A stretch of 64,000 nucleotides of DNA from Ralstonia pickettii (GCF_000607165.1 NZ_JFZG01000006.1:310001-374000); one strand, 5' to 3'; shown: positions 1-8,283, counted from the first letter of the stretch. The notes: generated by a model not told the origin, from the sequence alone. A program made the numbers and translations.

Positions 1-1
1 A

Positions 2-481
2 GTCGCCGCACCGCCGGATGTGATCGATGAACTCGCCGATCTCGCCAGCCAGGGACACATCCATTCGCAGTACCTAGTCGCCCTGCTACGCAGCTTCACG
101 GAGCGCAAGCTGACGCGGGAGAGCGTGAATCTATTGCTTGAAGCCCACGAAAACAAGCATCCGCAGGCGCTTGACGCCCTAGCCCGATATCTGCTCGTCG
201 GGCAGGACTATACGGCTGCCCTGCAGTGCGCACTGATCTCGCTGGAAGGACGGTACCCGCACGCAAAGTACACGATCCAACTGTTCGAGCGATCGGTGGC
301 AGGCAAGGTGATCGTGATGCCAAGGGGCGTGATACCGGCGCTCAAAGTCGTCCTCGAATCGGAGCTCGACGGCAAATTCCAGTCGCTCGCACGCAAGCAC
401 TGTCCAGAGTGGTTTCCTTCGGAAGAGGAACTGATGCGCAGTTTCTTCCAACGTCATCTCGGCGGTACCGACCATGTGTGA
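2..481 (+). CDS. Hypothetical helical protein (5' end outside window)
   Basis: The reading frame is open to the left edge, so the gene probably begins upstream; a GTG at 20 is the first possible start inside the window. About 159 residues are visible. They are rich in short amphipathic helices with repeated small and aromatic residues (for example DALARYLL and AALQCALI), a texture like TPR or Sel1 helical repeats, but I cannot assign a family. The 3' end overlaps the next gene by 8 nt (ATG at 474), which indicates translational coupling and a shared transcript with the Cys-rich protein that follows. Function unknown. Confidence 0.6.
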   Translation, partial: VAAPPDVIDELADLASQGHIHSQYLVALLRSFTERKLTRESVNLLLEAHENKHPQALDALARYLLVGQDYTAALQCALISLEGRYPHAKYTIQLFERSVAGKVIVMPRGVIPALKVVLESELDGKFQSLARKHCPEWFPSEEELMRSFFQRHLGGTDHV

Positions 482-740
482 GCGCCGAGACGATCTGAAT
501 GAGTGCGATACCGACGCACACTGCCTGGAATGCGGACGCGTGAGCGGTGCAAAGGACTACGAAGACGTCGATGACGAATTCGATCCAGATCATCCGATGT
601 GCCCCGATTGCCAGCTCGCAAAGAGACTCAGCAACGCCCGCTGCGAATATTGCGACGATCCGGCCGAATACGAAACCGAAGTCGGATACCTTTGCTGCGA
701 CCATCACTCGGACTACGTCGACGGTTTCATCCGGGAATGA
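474..740 (+). CDS. Small Cys-rich (zinc-ribbon-like) acidic protein
   Basis: This 88-residue protein carries three CxxC pairs (CLEC, CPDC, CEYC) followed by a CCDHH cluster, which suggests two bound zinc ions. It is strongly acidic (many Asp and Glu), so direct DNA binding by charge is unlikely and a protein-protein or metal role is more plausible. It overlaps the upstream gene by 8 nt and is followed within 10 nt by a GC-rich hairpin. No family recognised. The regular Cys spacing makes a real gene likely despite its size. Confidence 0.6.
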   Translation: MCERRDDLNECDTDAHCLECGRVSGAKDYEDVDDEFDPDHPMCPDCQLAKRLSNARCEYCDDPAEYETEVGYLCCDHHSDYVDGFIRE

Positions 741-746
741 TTGCAC

Positions 747-775
747 GGCAGGCTGCCTCCCAAGGGCAGCCTGCC
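747..775 (+). terminator. GC-rich hairpin behind the Cys-rich gene
   Basis: A perfect 11-bp inverted repeat, GGCAGGCTGCC and GGCAGCCTGCC, with a 7-nt loop. It begins 6 nt after the stop codon at 740. There is no T-tract, so it is an imperfect intrinsic terminator or an mRNA 3'-end stabiliser. Confidence 0.5.
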
Positions 776-856
776 GGCAAACGCCTTGACGTACCGTCCA
801 CCACGAACCGATTAGTCTTAGCCAAGGCCTCCGGTTTCTGCACGTATCAGTCCGTC

Positions 857-1519
857 TTACTCTTCTTCGATTCGCTTGATAGCCTGATGATGCTTCGCAA
901 TCGAAGTGCCGGTCGCTAACCCCACAAGCGAGGCGTATTTTTCGCCCGTTGCTGAATCAGACAGAATTTCAAGCAAATCGCTCTCTTTCAGCTCTAGTGT
1001 GCGTTCAGCCCATTTCGTCATCGCGTCGGGATAGCGACTTCCATACTGGAGTCCCTCACCTTGAACTTCTCGGGCAATTGACTGCAGCTTCTTGAACGAA
1101 CGCAGCCCAGCCTCTCGCTGCGATTCCAGCTCGGGGGAAACGTGCCTACTCCAGTCAAAGCTTTCGCGTACTGCAGGCGCGACGGTCTTCAAAGAAGCCT
1201 GGTAACTCTCATAATTTCGAATCACTGTACCTGCCGGCAATAGCCCTAAGACATACGCGTCCAATATCGCAGTAGCGTGTTTCGAAGCCGTTGCAGTTGC
1301 CTCGGCCTCCAGCAAGACGATTCGTTGTTGCTTGGCTGAATTGGCACCATCAACAGCGCCCCATAGAGCCAATACAACGAGCACGGCCTGACCCAAATGA
1401 TGAATGCGCAACGCGCGTTTCACCTCTGACGTCTTCGGCTCCAGCTTCCGATCCTTGTAGAGAGAAGCTGACAGCGCAAAAAGAGATGCTGTAGCAACTA
1501 TGTATGGAAGCAAAATCAT
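857..1519 (-). CDS. Hypothetical membrane-anchored protein
   Basis: 220 residues. The N-terminus (MILLPYIVATASLFALSAS) is a first hydrophobic segment, and a second one (GQAVLVVLALWGAVDGA) lies near residues 44-60. The rest is a soluble, charged, helix-rich domain. That layout suggests an inner-membrane protein with two N-terminal helices and a cytoplasmic or periplasmic C-terminal domain. No recognised family and no clear Shine-Dalgarno sequence. It stands alone on the minus strand between a plus-strand pair and an XRE regulator. Function unknown. Confidence 0.55.
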   Translation of the reverse strand: MILLPYIVATASLFALSASLYKDRKLEPKTSEVKRALRIHHLGQAVLVVLALWGAVDGANSAKQQRIVLLEAEATATASKHATAILDAYVLGLLPAGTVIRNYESYQASLKTVAPAVRESFDWSRHVSPELESQREAGLRSFKKLQSIAREVQGEGLQYGSRYPDAMTKWAERTLELKESDLLEILSDSATGEKYASLVGLATGTSIAKHHQAIKRIEEE

Positions 1520-1733
1520 CAGTCAGATTCGTCAGGTGAAAGACGACTAATCGGCAAAGAACCGCTGAGACCTTAGAGACAGCATCATTCGATGCAACGC
1601 AAACACGTCTCCATTCGAGCGTTCTTCGCTTCGCTGACAGCGGGTCTCTGAGGCTTGACGATCCACAGGAATATGCGTCGATGCTCTTTGAATTTTGATC
1701 AATTTGACACCTTGACCGCAGGCAGCCTGCCCG

Positions 1734-2078
1734 CTACTTCGAGAGCCCGCCGACGAGTTGCCGGATCACACCCATCAGCATCTCGCGCTTCTCGTCCGGC
1801 AAGCCTTCCAGCAATTCCAGGATCTTCCGGGCTTGGTCTACCTCCCGGTTTGAAGCATCAGTCAGCAGCTCTTCTATGCCGCAGCCGAAGATCTCGGCCA
1901 ACTCGGCGAGCCGGACGATGGACGGTACGGCAACGCCTGTCTCCATGCGGGAAACTGCCTCGCGACTAATACCAAGCACTTCGGCCACCTTCTCTTGAGA
2001 CAGTCCGGCCGCAGCGCGCCTTGCGGCAATCGCCTGCCCTACTGCCCTCACCAACGCCGTCTTCTTACGTTCGTCCAT
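1734..2078 (-). CDS. XRE-family transcriptional regulator
   Basis: A small DNA-binding protein with an N-terminal Cro/CI-type helix-turn-helix (residues about 12-66: LSQEKVAEVLGISREAVSRMETG) and a short helical C-terminal tail that probably dimerises. ATG 2078 is chosen because GAGG lies 6 nt upstream; an in-frame ATG at 2090 and a GTG at 2096 are alternatives. Two similar 15-bp motifs 20 bp apart (2143-2177) lie just upstream and are candidate autoregulatory operators. Such regulators commonly control element maintenance genes, but the targets here are unknown. Confidence 0.85.
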   Translation of the reverse strand: MDERKKTALVRAVGQAIAARRAAAGLSQEKVAEVLGISREAVSRMETGVAVPSIVRLAELAEIFGCGIEELLTDASNREVDQARKILELLEGLPDEKREMLMGVIRQLVGGLSK

Positions 2079-2142
2079 CTGTGACCTCATACGCACGGTC
2101 GTAATGGTCGACTCGGTGAGGCCAGAATCACATGAACTACAA

Positions 2143-2177
2143 AATCACGTTGTGACGTTAAAGATTACAATGTGACG
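2143..2177. promoter_or_regulatory. Tandem operator-like motifs upstream of the XRE gene
   Basis: AATCACGTTGTGACG (2143-2157) and GATTACAATGTGACG (2163-2177) match at 12 of 15 positions and are offset by 20 bp, two helical turns, so both would lie on the same DNA face. They sit about 65-100 bp upstream of the XRE start. This suggests regulator binding sites; no footprint data. Confidence 0.45.
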
Positions 2178-2330
2178 CCGATATATCTACAAGCCAGTAA
2201 CGAATGCATCGGCTCGGTGCAGGTAGCAGTCAGAACCCTGCGAGTCGGGTGGCGTAAACGAGTTCCCAGCGAAGCGCCATAACCATTTGATTCTTCGAGA
2301 AAAAGTGGTGTACGAGCCCCAAAACGCTGG

Positions 2331-2376
2331 ATAGTATTCAACTGTCGATTTGACAAACTTGATCGGAGAATACTAT
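2331..2376 (+). promoter_or_regulatory. Inverted repeat spanning a ribosome-binding site
   Basis: ATAGTATTC (2331-2339) is the exact reverse complement of GAATACTAT (2368-2376). The right arm overlaps the ribosome-binding site (GGAG, 2365-2368) and the first bases of the ATG at 2375. If both arms are transcribed they could pair and hide the start; alternatively this is a dyad protein-binding site. Confidence 0.4.
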
Positions 2377-2713
2377 GAGCACGAAGCCCGAAACGAAGCC
2401 GTCCACCACCCCGGCCAACGCACCGGAAGCCACCGAGAAGCCGAAGGCCAAGCCGGCCCGGAACAACGTCGCCAGCGAGCCGCCCGAGAAATTCCGCGCG
2501 ACCTTGCAGGAACTGGAAGCCGAACGCACCGCGTTGGCGAAGGCAGCTATCGAGAACATGAAGCCCGGCAAGCCGTTCGATCCGGCAGTGGTCCGGCAGA
2601 TCAACAAAGTCGAAACGCGCAAGAACCGGCTGATCGTCTCGCGCTTCGCATCCCTTCTGCGGAAAGGCTCGCCGGAAATCCAGACCATCGTTCACCAGCT
2701 TGTCGAACTCTGA
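2375..2713 (+). CDS. Small hypothetical protein with disordered Pro/Lys-rich N-terminus
   Basis: 112 residues. The first 35 or so are rich in Pro, Thr, Ala, Lys and Glu and look disordered. The remainder is charged and helical (about residues 38-112, coiled-coil-like around KFRATLQELEAERTALAKAA). A good ribosome-binding site (GGAG) precedes ATG 2375, inside an inverted repeat that may control initiation. No family recognised. It stands alone between a divergent XRE regulator and a lipoprotein gene. Confidence 0.65.
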   Translation: MSTKPETKPSTTPANAPEATEKPKAKPARNNVASEPPEKFRATLQELEAERTALAKAAIENMKPGKPFDPAVVRQINKVETRKNRLIVSRFASLLRKGSPEIQTIVHQLVEL

Positions 2714-2837
2714 GCGGCATGTCCTGGCTCCATTCGACTGATCACCGATTCGGCTTCGCTGTGCTCCGGCATGGCGAAGTGAATACCTAGATTGCGTCCA
2801 CGCAATTCCAACTAACAACAAGCCACAAGGGGTAGAG

Positions 2838-4184
2838 ATGAAATTGAAGTTGGCAGGAGCAATTGCCATTGGGATCAGCGCGCTTGTGCTATCGGCATGC
2901 GGTGGCGGCGGAGACAGCGGCACAACATCACCCGCACCGACTGTGACCATGTCCTTCGATCAGCCGAAGGTAACCGCCGGTCAGAGCGCGAAACTCACGT
3001 GGTCTGCGACAAACGCAACGTCATGCACGGCGTCTGGTGCGTGGTCCGGTACGCAACCGACTTCTGGCACTTCGACTCAGACTGCATCGACACCCGGTCA
3101 GTCCGTGTTCACACTGACATGCACCGGCCCTGGTGGCTCTGTCCAACAATCGGCCACGATGATGGTGCCGCTGCCGGTTCAGAAGACGTCATATCTGAAC
3201 AAGGTCACTGCCGCTGCCGCCATCGGTCCACAGTCTCTGCCCGCTGAAGTCATGTACGGCAATGCCGTCGCGTTCGCTGACTTCTTCCAAGAGGGCACAT
3301 ACTCGATGGTGACGCATTCGCTCGAATACAACTCCAGCGATCCGACGACGGCCAATAAATTCGGTCACATCCATTTCTGGAAGAGCGTCAACGGCCAATG
3401 GGTCGATCACACCGCCGACCTTCTCGCCAGCAACGCGGGTTGCCTGCATCCGCGCAAGGCAGTAGTGGCGGATTTCAATGGCGATGGCAAACCGGATGTC
3501 TTCTTCGCCTGCCACGGCTTCGATGCAAGCCCGTTCCCGGGTGAACAACCGCACTACCTGCTCAGTCAGGCTGACGGCACCTATAAGAACGTAATCGCAC
3601 CGACGACTTGCTTCTGCCACAGCGCGTCCGCTGCGGACTTCAGTGGCAATGGTTATGCCGATGTCGTTGTGGTGGACAACGTTGTCCACGGCAAGCCGTA
3701 CTTTCTCATCAACGACAAGAATGGCTCGTTCGCAGAAGACCTGACGCGCCTGCAGAACACGATTCCGTCCCACGCCCCAATCTTCACTGCCGAGTTCATC
3801 GACTTCGGCCGTGGTCAATACGACACGTTCCTGGGTGGTGACGAGCTATCCGGCGGCTGGATTCCGACCATCGTGCAGAACGATGGAACCGAGCACTTTG
3901 CCACGACCAAGACATTGGCTACCGATGCCAATTTCACGAACACGCTTGATGTCCTGTTCGTGAACGGTCAGGTGTACCTGAACCGTGTTCATGAGAACAG
4001 CACTGGCCCGCTGTATGGCTTCAGCGAGATCCAGAAGGTGGACTACAACACCAACGCCGCGAGCCAGATCTACACGAACACGACGTACTTCTCGAACGGC
4101 TCGTCCTGGCTGAACTGGATCATTCCATACCAAGGCAAGATCGATTCGCTCAACTCTGACTACGGCGTGTCTGTGCCGCAGTAA
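2838..4184 (+). CDS. Exported lipoprotein with Ig-like and FG-GAP/VCBS-like repeats
   Basis: 448 residues. A lipoprotein signal peptide ends in the lipobox LSAC (Cys about residue 21), followed by a Gly/Ser/Thr-rich linker. Residues about 35-105 resemble a bacterial Ig-like domain. The rest contains FG-GAP/VCBS-type calcium-loop motifs: DFNGDGKPDVFF and DFSGNGYADVVVVD. Such proteins sit in the outer membrane, fold as beta-propellers and often bind ligands or surfaces. AGGGGTAGAG precedes the ATG. A 54-bp palindromic repeat begins 12 nt after the stop. The domain reading is confident; the role in the island is unknown. Confidence 0.8.
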   Translation: MKLKLAGAIAIGISALVLSACGGGGDSGTTSPAPTVTMSFDQPKVTAGQSAKLTWSATNATSCTASGAWSGTQPTSGTSTQTASTPGQSVFTLTCTGPGGSVQQSATMMVPLPVQKTSYLNKVTAAAAIGPQSLPAEVMYGNAVAFADFFQEGTYSMVTHSLEYNSSDPTTANKFGHIHFWKSVNGQWVDHTADLLASNAGCLHPRKAVVADFNGDGKPDVFFACHGFDASPFPGEQPHYLLSQADGTYKNVIAPTTCFCHSASAADFSGNGYADVVVVDNVVHGKPYFLINDKNGSFAEDLTRLQNTIPSHAPIFTAEFIDFGRGQYDTFLGGDELSGGWIPTIVQNDGTEHFATTKTLATDANFTNTLDVLFVNGQVYLNRVHENSTGPLYGFSEIQKVDYNTNAASQIYTNTTYFSNGSSWLNWIIPYQGKIDSLNSDYGVSVPQ

Positions 4185-4196
4185 TCAACGCACGGC

Positions 4197-4250
4197 GGGA
4201 ACAACACACTGATTTCATCGCTATAGAGAGATGAAGAATGTGTTGTTCCC
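4197..4250 (+). repeat. 54-bp palindromic repeat, copy 1
   Basis: Arms GGGAACAACACA (4197-4208) and TGTGTTGTTCCC (4239-4250) are perfect inverses. CTATAG lies exactly in the centre (4221-4226). The core TCATCGCTATAGAGAGATG reads on the plus strand. It lies 12 nt after the lipoprotein stop. Confidence 0.9.
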
Positions 4251-4321
4251 GCTTGCATAGCCCAGCGAATCAGCCTGCAACGATATCCACCACGGCCTTG
4301 CGTCGAGGTTGACCGAAACCT

Positions 4322-4894
4322 ATGTCCAAAATCTTTCACCTGCTGTTCGCGCTCGTCATGAGCGGCTTCATCGTCGGCATGCTCAAGCCCGCATGGATCA
4401 TGCGCAAGAGCGCGACGCCGAGTCGCAAGAAGATCGCACAAATTGCTTTGCCTGTGCTCGTTGTGACGGCCATGCTCGCCAACGTCACCCGTACCCCCGA
4501 AGAAGTCGCCCATGATCAGCAGATTGCCGAGGAAAAGGCGGCTGCCAAGCGTGAGAAGAAGGCAGCAGAAAACATCAAGCCGCCATTTCCGAACGACGTT
4601 GCAAACAAGCTCTGTTCCACCGTCGCCACCTATGTTTCCGGCATTCTCGGCTCGCGGCTACACGGCGAATCGGTCGATGTCGAGAAGTACGCCGCCCGGA
4701 TTGTTTCGGAAGACCTCGCCGGATTGCCTGCGCAGTATCGGCCCTATCAGCAAAAGCTGTTGATCCACTTCGGCACTGGCATGGAACACGATCCGAACCC
4801 TGCCGAGACGATGCAGAAGTACACGGCCAATCCAACGGGATTTCTAGCAGCACTGATGAGCGCTTGCACAAGGCAGTTGAGCGGTGCTCAGTGA
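4322..4894 (+). CDS. Hypothetical membrane protein
   Basis: 190 residues. Two hydrophobic segments lie near the N-terminus (about 5-25, IFHLLFALVMSGFIVGML, and about 38-55, IAQIALPVLVVTAMLAN). A Lys/Glu/Ala-rich stretch at about 66-85 looks like a coiled coil, and a soluble domain with two Cys follows. No family recognised. It is followed after 24 nt by a LprI-like secreted protein gene on the same strand, so the two probably share a transcript starting between repeat copy 1 and 4322. Confidence 0.6.
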   Translation: MSKIFHLLFALVMSGFIVGMLKPAWIMRKSATPSRKKIAQIALPVLVVTAMLANVTRTPEEVAHDQQIAEEKAAAKREKKAAENIKPPFPNDVANKLCSTVATYVSGILGSRLHGESVDVEKYAARIVSEDLAGLPAQYRPYQQKLLIHFGTGMEHDPNPAETMQKYTANPTGFLAALMSACTRQLSGAQ

Positions 4895-4918
4895 ATATCA
4901 ACCCCATCCAACACGATC

Positions 4919-5629
4919 ATGAAAAGCAAGTACACCATCCTCTTCGGCACAGCACTGCTCATGCTTGGCGGTGCTGCCTTCGCCGCCCCCAGCTTCGATT
5001 GTTCGAAGGCGTCGTCCAAGGTCGAAAAACTGATCTGCTCCGATAAGAACCTATCGGACACGGACGCGATGCTTGCCGAAGACTACAAAGCATTGCTTGC
5101 CACCACGGATGACAAGGGCGTGAGGCAGCGTCAGCTCACGTGGCTGAAGACTGTCCGCAATGCATGTAACGACGTGGCCTGCCTTCAGAAGGCCTACGAC
5201 GCGCGCGGCGATGAATTGATGCGCGAACGAGCACGCTCGAAGGGCGACGAAAAAGCGTTGCTGGCAGAGGCCGATGCGAAGGCTGTGCCTATGTCGACGA
5301 AGAGTGCTGGTATCCCGTCGCAATTCCAAGGCACATGGGGTGACGATGCACGGGCATGCAGCCAACTCAAGGGTGGTCTGGACACCGACAAGCTCGTTCG
5401 CGTCAAGTCCAACGAGATCGTCGGCTATGGCTTCACCTGCAAACTGCAAACCGGAACGCTCAACGGCTCGGTCTTCGACGGCAAGTTCTCCTGCGGCGAT
5501 GAGGGCGGCAACTACAACGTCGGCTACATCCTCGGATCGTCTGGCCAACGGCAATTGCAGTTGAGTACCGTGAGCAAGGGAAAGAAGTCGCCTGCCACCA
5601 ACATGACGCTTTGCACGGCGAGCCGCTAA
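4919..5629 (+). CDS. Secreted protein with LprI-like (DUF1311) N-terminal domain
   Basis: 236 residues. A Sec signal peptide (TILFGTALLMLGGAAFAA, cleavage about residue 22) is followed by a Cys-containing helical domain of the lysozyme-inhibitor LprI/DUF1311 type (about residues 26-100: FDCSKASSKVEKLICSD, LSDTDAMLAEDYKALL, QLTWLKTVRNAC). A C-terminal beta-rich domain with four more Cys follows (about 130-236). The likely location is the periplasm. LprI-type domains can inhibit lysozyme, but that activity is not shown for this protein. It ends 8 nt before palindromic repeat copy 2. Confidence 0.75.
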   Translation: MKSKYTILFGTALLMLGGAAFAAPSFDCSKASSKVEKLICSDKNLSDTDAMLAEDYKALLATTDDKGVRQRQLTWLKTVRNACNDVACLQKAYDARGDELMRERARSKGDEKALLAEADAKAVPMSTKSAGIPSQFQGTWGDDARACSQLKGGLDTDKLVRVKSNEIVGYGFTCKLQTGTLNGSVFDGKFSCGDEGGNYNVGYILGSSGQRQLQLSTVSKGKKSPATNMTLCTASR

Positions 5630-5637
5630 CTGCCATC

Positions 5638-5691
5638 GGGAACAACACAATCTCTATCTCTTTATAGTGATGAGATCGGTGTGTTGTTCCC
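5638..5691 (-). repeat. 54-bp palindromic repeat, copy 2
   Basis: Perfect 12-bp arms (5638-5649 and 5680-5691). The core reads on the minus strand as CATCACTATAAAGAGATAG, with one change (TATAAA instead of TATAGA) from the other copies. It starts 8 nt after the LprI-like gene stop. Confidence 0.9.
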
Positions 5692-5708
5692 GTCATCGAA
5701 GACGAAAC

Positions 5709-6149
5709 ATGCCCGATGACCTGTTGTCGATCACGATTGATTCGCCCGACGGCGCTGATGGCATGTTGATCTTCGATGCCACACCTGTCCGGTCGCAAAA
5801 CCCATGGAAGCCTCGTGCCACGACCATGCTTGAAACGCTTCTGAGCATGTCCCACGATCTGGAGCACGGCGCTTACGTCATCACCGAGAACGAGGATGGA
5901 TGGTTTCAGCGTGCAGGCTTCCCCGCCGAACGTTTGATCTCCCGACAAGCCGCTAGCCGTTCGCTGCGTGGCACTCGCCTATCGAGCCGGCTTCCGCCAG
6001 CCAACAGCGATCCGATGGACATCCATATGAAACGACGACGATTGCGATTCGAAGCCTGGTGGCTTCAAGTCGAACGACCCGTCATTGTCGATCTGACCAC
6101 ACGGCACCGAGAACCAGGGCACCCCGCCCTGGTTTTTTTTCGTCCATAG
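5709..6149 (+). CDS. Hypothetical protein, C-terminus read through a terminator
   Basis: 146 residues from ATG 5709; a longer frame from 5667 would start inside the palindromic repeat and is rejected. The first 90 or so residues look like a normal soluble domain (DDLLSITIDSPDGADGMLIFDA). From about residue 95 the composition becomes Arg-rich, and the last residues (HPALVFFRP) are encoded by the stem and T-tract of an intrinsic terminator. This hints at a 3' frameshift, since a neighbouring frame stops before the terminator. The N-terminal part is probably genuine; the C-terminal end is uncertain. Confidence 0.5.
   Translation: MPDDLLSITIDSPDGADGMLIFDATPVRSQNPWKPRATTMLETLLSMSHDLEHGAYVITENEDGWFQRAGFPAERLISRQAASRSLRGTRLSSRLPPANSDPMDIHMKRRRLRFEAWWLQVERPVIVDLTTRHREPGHPALVFFRP
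6112..6140 (+). terminator. Intrinsic terminator
   Basis: AACCAGGGC (6112-6120) pairs with GCCCTGGTT (6126-6134) around a 5-nt loop, followed by a run of T to 6140. A textbook rho-independent terminator, overlapping the annotated 3' end of the 5709 gene. Confidence 0.85.
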
Positions 6150-6179
6150 AACACGCACCAATCCACTCTGGAAATCGCA

Positions 6180-6509
6180 ATGCCCACCAATGACAAAGAA
6201 CCGATGCAGACCGCCATCATCATTCCGATGAAGCCGAAGCCACCGCTGTTCCCGCTCGGACAGATCGTCGCAACGCGCGGCGTACTGACGCACCTCGAAC
6301 GCGAAGGCATTACGGCCGACGGCTACTTGAATCGTCATGTGCGAGGCGATTGGGGTGATGTGCCGCCGGAAGACACCGAAATGAACCGATACGCGATCCT
6401 AGTCGGCGCACGCATCATGTCTTCGTATCAGATTGCCGGCGAGCGCGTTTGGATCATCACGGAAGCAAATCGCAGCGTCACCACGTTGCTGTTTCCGAGT
6501 GAGTATTGA
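6180..6509 (+). CDS. Small hypothetical protein
   Basis: 109 residues starting at ATG 6180, 40 nt after the terminator. The protein has a Pro/Lys segment (IIPMKPKPPLFPLGQIVAT) and a conserved-looking C-terminal beta motif (ERVWIITEANRSVTTLLFPSEY). A diverged copy of the last third of this gene lies at 7237-7336, beyond the next gene, so two homologous genes once existed here. No functional family recognised; the layout suggests a single-domain element-borne accessory protein. Confidence 0.65.
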   Translation: MPTNDKEPMQTAIIIPMKPKPPLFPLGQIVATRGVLTHLEREGITADGYLNRHVRGDWGDVPPEDTEMNRYAILVGARIMSSYQIAGERVWIITEANRSVTTLLFPSEY

Positions 6510-6513
6510 TGCC

Positions 6514-7230
6514 ATGATGACGCCCACGAGAACGCCGGAACGAATTGCAGACCTTCTGCAACAGATCCAGCACGGCATTAGCACACGCGACAACATAGCG
6601 TCGGCTGCGTTACATCAATCCGTGTCCCTTCTGAAAGCCGCGCTCCCCTTCCAGTTGCCGATACCGATTCTCACAGGGCACGTGCCGCCTACGGCAATCG
6701 GGCTTGAAGATTCACATGAGCCGTATGCCGGGATCCTCGTGCGCTGGTATAGCGAACTCGCGTCGCGTCCTACCCACAGCATTAATGTCGTGGCCGATGT
6801 CATCGTCGTGATTCGCGGAGCCGTCGATGCTTGGCTCTGGAATCTTCCCGATGGAGAGCATTCAACCTCACAGCCGCTTCGAAAGCGAAAGCACGCCGTC
6901 TCCGATTTGACCGACGCCACCATGACCAACTGGTTGTCGGCAATCACGCTGGAGCAACTGTCTGCACTGGCAACTCGATGGGATAGCAGTGGTCGTGCGA
7001 ACAACAAACCCGGCGTTCTAGAAGAACTTGGCCTGACGGCGCGATCCATGCTGGACCTACCTGATGCAGAACTACGCAGGCTGAAGTTACTGGAACGATT
7101 CGAAGCGGAAGAGAGAGAACGTAGCGCCGAACTCTGGCGATTCCTACAGGCAGATGACATCGGCAGGAAAATTGAACGTCTCACCGCTGAAGCTGCCGCC
7201 GCGTTCGTTGCAACACACGGGAAACCGTAA
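6514..7230 (+). CDS. Hypothetical protein
   Basis: 238-239 residues from the ATG-ATG pair at 6514/6517, four nt behind the previous stop, so probably translated in coupling with it. The N-terminus is helical, the middle hydrophobic (INVVADVIVVIRGAVDAWLW, about 90-112), and the C-terminus a long charged helix (DAELRRLKLLERFEAEERERSAELWRF in part) likely to form a coiled coil. No recognised family. It lies between a gene and a diverged copy of that gene's 3' end, which suggests it was inserted by recombination between homologues. Confidence 0.6.
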   Translation: MMTPTRTPERIADLLQQIQHGISTRDNIASAALHQSVSLLKAALPFQLPIPILTGHVPPTAIGLEDSHEPYAGILVRWYSELASRPTHSINVVADVIVVIRGAVDAWLWNLPDGEHSTSQPLRKRKHAVSDLTDATMTNWLSAITLEQLSALATRWDSSGRANNKPGVLEELGLTARSMLDLPDAELRRLKLLERFEAEERERSAELWRFLQADDIGRKIERLTAEAAAAFVATHGKP

Positions 7231-7236
7231 CGGCAC

Positions 7237-7336
7237 GCGCATCCTCTCGTCGTATCAGATTGCCGGTGAACGTGTATGGATCATCACGGAAGCCGATCAA
7301 AGCGTCACGACGTTGCTGTTTACAAGCGAGTATTGA
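7237..7336 (+). pseudogene. 3' fragment of a paralogue of the 6180 gene
   Basis: This stretch encodes RILSSYQIAGERVWIITEAD and the ending SVTTLLFTSEY, then a stop, and aligns without gaps to the last 33 codons of the 6180-6509 gene. I count about 16 mismatches in 99 nt, most of them silent, so it is an older homologous allele, not a recent copy. It has no start of its own. Confidence 0.7.
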
Positions 7337-7375
7337 CCTGATCGCCGCGAAACCTAGTCCACGGGTCGGTCTGAC

Positions 7376-8283
7376 CTATCGGAGAATAGCCCCAAGATCT
7401 GGTACCCGGTCGCGACAACGCAAGAAGGCCAGAATCGAAGCCGGCGGACACCGCAATCCGCCCTGCATGTCTGCGGTGAAAATCAACGCTTCCCGAATCT
7501 GATTGCGGGCAAGATCCGCGTCACTGCAACATTCTCCATAAAGCCGAGATGTGCCGCAGCCGCAATATTCGCCTACACGCAATTCGAGAATCCGCTCGTA
7601 GGCATGACGTACTGCTTGATGCCCCGGCCATCGACCGAAAGCCCTTAGGTGAAGATGCCGGACCGCCCACAACGTGTATAAATCAAGCAACACAACAAGC
7701 GGGTCCGTGACAGCCCAGGTGCCGTCCGTTGGCTCAAATGCGCAGATTGACCCGTCAGGGAAATTGGTATGACGAGGGCCAATCCATTCGTACCCAATCG
7801 CCTGAGTCCCCAGAAACCCCAACCTCGAACCAAAGTGTCGGCGAACCGTATTGCCACGATGAAGACGGCTTTGTGAGAAAACCCCGGCAGCAGCGAACTC
7901 TCGACGATGAGCCACATGCCATCGTCATCGAGCCAGTGCCGCACACCGGGGTAAGCCTGCTGCACTGCCTTTAGCTCGTTCGCAAACTTGCTGCGAAGCT
8001 CTGAGACGACGAGCGATGTGGCGGGACGTGGCGCCCCGGATCCGGCGTATGACCATGCTCCGAATGATGGCCGTGGTCGGTCGGATGCCCATGCTTGTGG
8101 TCGTGATCGTGCTTCGGTTCTTGCTTTTCCTGGTTTGACATGATTCAACTCCGCGCCCAGGGTTCGAGGAGAAATGGCGGGATTGCTGGGCACTACAATC
8201 CCCCCATTTTTTACAACCGGGAACAGCGATGCATCCAACTGCTCACCGATTCGACGTAACTCAAACAGCACATCGTCCCGCAT
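7376..8283 (-). pseudogene. Frameshifted remnant of an E2-like/Cys-rich (ubiquitin-like pathway) gene
   Basis: ATG 8283 has a good GGAGAAA site. The frame runs through RSKFANELKAVQQAYPGVRHW and SHKAVFIVAIRFADT, then must shift by one base near a C4 tract (7817-7820, G4 in the coding strand) to continue as GFLGTQAIGYEWIGP, NFPDGSICAFEPTDGTW, LDLYTLWAVRHLHLRAFGRWPG and a Cys cluster CGCG...YGECC. That tail resembles Cys-rich proteins associated with prokaryotic E2-like ubiquitin systems. Another frame at about 8142-8010 reads a His-rich start (MSNQEKQEPKHDHDHKHGH), typical of multiubiquitin-type proteins, so two genes may have been fused by deletion. The family assignment is from memory and moderate. 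Confidence 0.5.

Noticed and set aside
5667-5708. Upstream start for the 5709 gene
   Set aside because: The additional codons lie within palindromic repeat copy 2, whose conservation is explained by the repeat.
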